From an uncultured bacterium (lineage in GTDB: Bacteria; Cyanobacteriota; Vampirovibrionia; Gastranaerophilales; Gastranaerophilaceae), in assembly GCA_902796305.1 (NCBI GenBank), contig CADBOJ010000085.1:1-41280 (forward strand): a stretch of DNA of 41,280 bases, written 5' to 3'. The stretch's first letter is position 1, and each line of letters opens with the position of its first letter. Made by a program: the position numbers and the translations under genes. The notes under the pieces were generated by a model. That model ran no database searches and was not told where the DNA came from. It worked only from the letters and a program-made list of their open reading frames with translations. Of this stretch, positions 40,601-41,280 are shown piece by piece.

Positions 40601-41280
40601 TTTTTGTAAATTTTTTATCGTATCATCACCGTCACCCGCATATACACGGCATGAACCATTGTTTATGGTTATCGCATCATTTTTGCTCGTTCCGTAAAAA
40701 TACGTATAAGCACCGTTAAGAACAGTTTTTTGGGCATTGTCATCGGTTGAATTAATAGTAAAATAGTCACCGCCAAAAGTAATTTCACCCGTTGAATTAT
40801 CAACCTTTGCGGTAAAATTAACAGTTGATTCATTTCTGTTTGTAATACTGTATGTCCTTGAACCAAGGGCAGTGTCAAAGGTTATGCTTTTTGTTTCACC
40901 CGCAGCAAAACTATAGCTGTAATCGGTAGTTGCACCTGCCCCAAGCAAGCGAATGCCTCCGGAGCTTGATGATTTCAATTGCGAAATTGAAATATTGTTA
41001 TCAAGTTTCGGAGTCTTAGAAATTGTATCTTCATTATTTTCTATATTTACCGTACCTCCCGGGTCACCCGTATCACCGGTATCAAAATCAGATAAAAGAT
41101 GGTTTGGAGGAGGGTTAATATTTACAAGGCTCGAACTTAAAGCCCTGTTTGACATCGGCAAAATGTCACCTGTATTTCTGTCACCATTGCCACCGCTATT
41201 TATCAGGTTGTTATCGCCGGATGCATTTTTATTGTCCGAAGTATTATTAAAAAGACTTATTCCGTTATACTTAGTATTTA
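37610..41280 (-). CDS. Giant flagellin with RTX-like / Asn-rich beta-solenoid insert (partial)
   Basis: The frame is open from the right edge to 37610. Near the edge it reads NTKYNGISLFNN, like the end of the flagellin N-terminal domain (TKFNGKKLL). The last 95 or so residues form a flagellin C-terminal domain: SLERIDDALNDINSEKAKIG, VSARLEQMLELN, DCDMAEESHNFVLNNIKRDM, SLFSQAYNLKRESVLGLINR. Between lie about 1,000 residues. Three similar beta modules (about 85-135, 288-342 and 575-630 from the in-frame TTG at 41161) are each followed by repeats. RTX-like nonapeptides (YAGDGDDTI, LGDGNDTL, AGSGNDTFY) change into Asn-rich GNNNTI-type repeats. Flagellins are exported through the flagellum; Ca2+ binding by the GGxGxD turns could drive folding outside. 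It could be a filament or hook-associated adhesin. No upstream start is visible. Confidence 0.85.
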   Translation of the reverse strand, partial: NTKYNGISLFNNTSDNKNASGDNNLINSGGNGDRNTGDILPMSNRALSSSLVNINPPPNHLLSDFDTGDTGDPGGTVNIENNEDTISKTPKLDNNISISQLKSSSSGGIRLLGAGATTDYSYSFAAGETKSITFDTALGSRTYSITNRNESTVNFTAKVDNSTGEITFGGDYFTINSTDDNAQKTVLNGAYTYFYGTSKNDAITINNGSCRVYAGDGDDTIKNLQKRNVIYAGNGNDKLFQNGGGQNVVYMEDGNDEVIYVRNNEYDYVNLGDGNDTLRGGTLDGEVNNARNCKKSFVYGTGTNTYQLTGSKEGTVLDISNNKFSNVNIGAGETKSITIATNSGNRTYIVSNDIDHESSLQYKYDSENDKITFAGANITVTGESNKSHNVELLGRWVFFHGGNKDDNILVRGRGNEAYGGGGNDTLTADIYSEYAVLQGDDGNDLITMNGGSGTIRGSNGNDTLYANVNCSVYGDGGDDTIYLSSAQTGNVSDTSGNNTFYIENSGVRVTAGSGSDTFYVNGNNDTINAGSGNDTFYVNGSNDTINAGGGADTFEISGSNNTINGESGNDYFAIYGSGNTINGGAGTNYYLDYGTDNTVTSAIIDTNVGSHDFTYVGEQYSFTFGNKTYTVTNSTETASDIANNSFSYRYNTVSGELILTGSNLTVKCSDYERHIVTIEGSNNTLDGSNYRDIITAKSGTNNLIRGNDGNDTITMNTANNAIYSGAGVDTVILNASTNKTVDLGDDNDVIYINSDNNTNINMGSGNDTVQSATGASNNNINLSGGNDNISLHGNNNNITAEAGSNTIFVSGTGNTVAAGGGNNTLNIEGNQNIISARGNSTIDINGDKNELTLSGDSNNVTSGGYNNSVSSTGNSTFTMNGNKTTISSNGNSSIRVEGDNAVITSIGDSSITSSGLNSKITSKGNSTVNQTGNNATIKADTGNVTINGNNSTLTAKGANLYIQGDNNEVENTAVETRNIEITVNGSQNNISSLNTQDRLRLNGDNNTVSLNNHDDKIDIKGNNNTVTTTNGKNSFELKGDLNNVKGGADNDTFSVVSGDRNTVNGGSTAHKNNVIDYGTNTIITNCLDITPQPLNIEFQVGPNADDVFNISMTFKLGSFYVDFTDTESIKDSLERIDDALNDINSEKAKIGAVSARLEQMLELNTTRKITASLAKSVITDCDMAEESHNFVLNNIKRDMVSSLFSQAYNLKRESVLGLINRI

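Overview
The window is strongly AT-rich and carries Gram-negative-type envelope genes (a LolA-like carrier, a lipid A-type acyltransferase, an aryl polyene-type cluster), a flagellin, and a GTAC-N4-GTAC box like the LexA box of Cyanobacteria. Several proteins carry a short F-[TGKA]-[GA] motif near the N-terminus. From memory these traits fit an uncultured gut relative of Cyanobacteria (Vampirovibrionia / Gastranaerophilales). This placement is inference, because no rRNA or marker gene is present.

Layout. (1) About 1-9770: packaging and head module of a podovirus-like prophage on the minus strand: Cys-rich protein, TerS-like, TerL, broken lysozyme, M23 peptidase, small protein, head-tail connector (portal), unknown protein and scaffold-like protein running off the left edge. 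Four plus-strand genes with signal peptides sit in its gaps, one of them an M48 metalloprotease between the two terminase subunits. Two 104-bp direct repeats with a 26-28 bp palindrome form the leaders of two phage genes. (2) 9770-13000: a functional tRNA-His(GUG) with its promoter and terminator, a decayed copy upstream, a 3'-end-like fragment at about 12950, a serine recombinase C-terminal remnant, and three small unrecognised or broken genes. This looks like the scar of integration at tRNA-His.

(3) 13000-24600: an unusual locus. A minus-strand run encodes a HAD phosphatase, a radical SAM/SPASM protein, a Ser/Gly-rich coiled-coil protein, a GH13-like glycosidase and a PHP phosphoesterase. 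It is flanked by a divergent protein-kinase-like membrane protein, a calpain-like cysteine peptidase and an unknown protein. Six of these eight carry the F-x-[GA] motif (a looser F-T-S form in the PHP protein). Copies of a roughly 145-bp mobile-element relic lie after the minus-strand genes.

(4) 24700-37570: a compact aryl polyene-type cluster in two divergent arms separated by 33 bp. The leftward arm has a chain-length factor, PlsC-like acyltransferase, two ACPs, a membrane protein, an adenylating ligase fused to a dehydratase, a thioesterase, LolA-like carrier, MMPL exporter, O-methyltransferase and LpxL-like acyltransferase. The rightward arm has KS, dehydratase, KR, KS and a phosphopantetheinyl transferase. 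Together they would load a starter acid, elongate and dehydrate it on ACP, then methylate, transfer and export the polyene to the outer membrane.

(5) 37610 to the right edge: a giant flagellin whose variable region is replaced by about 1,000 residues of RTX-like and Asn-rich beta-solenoid repeats. It continues past the window. This is the most striking single gene here.
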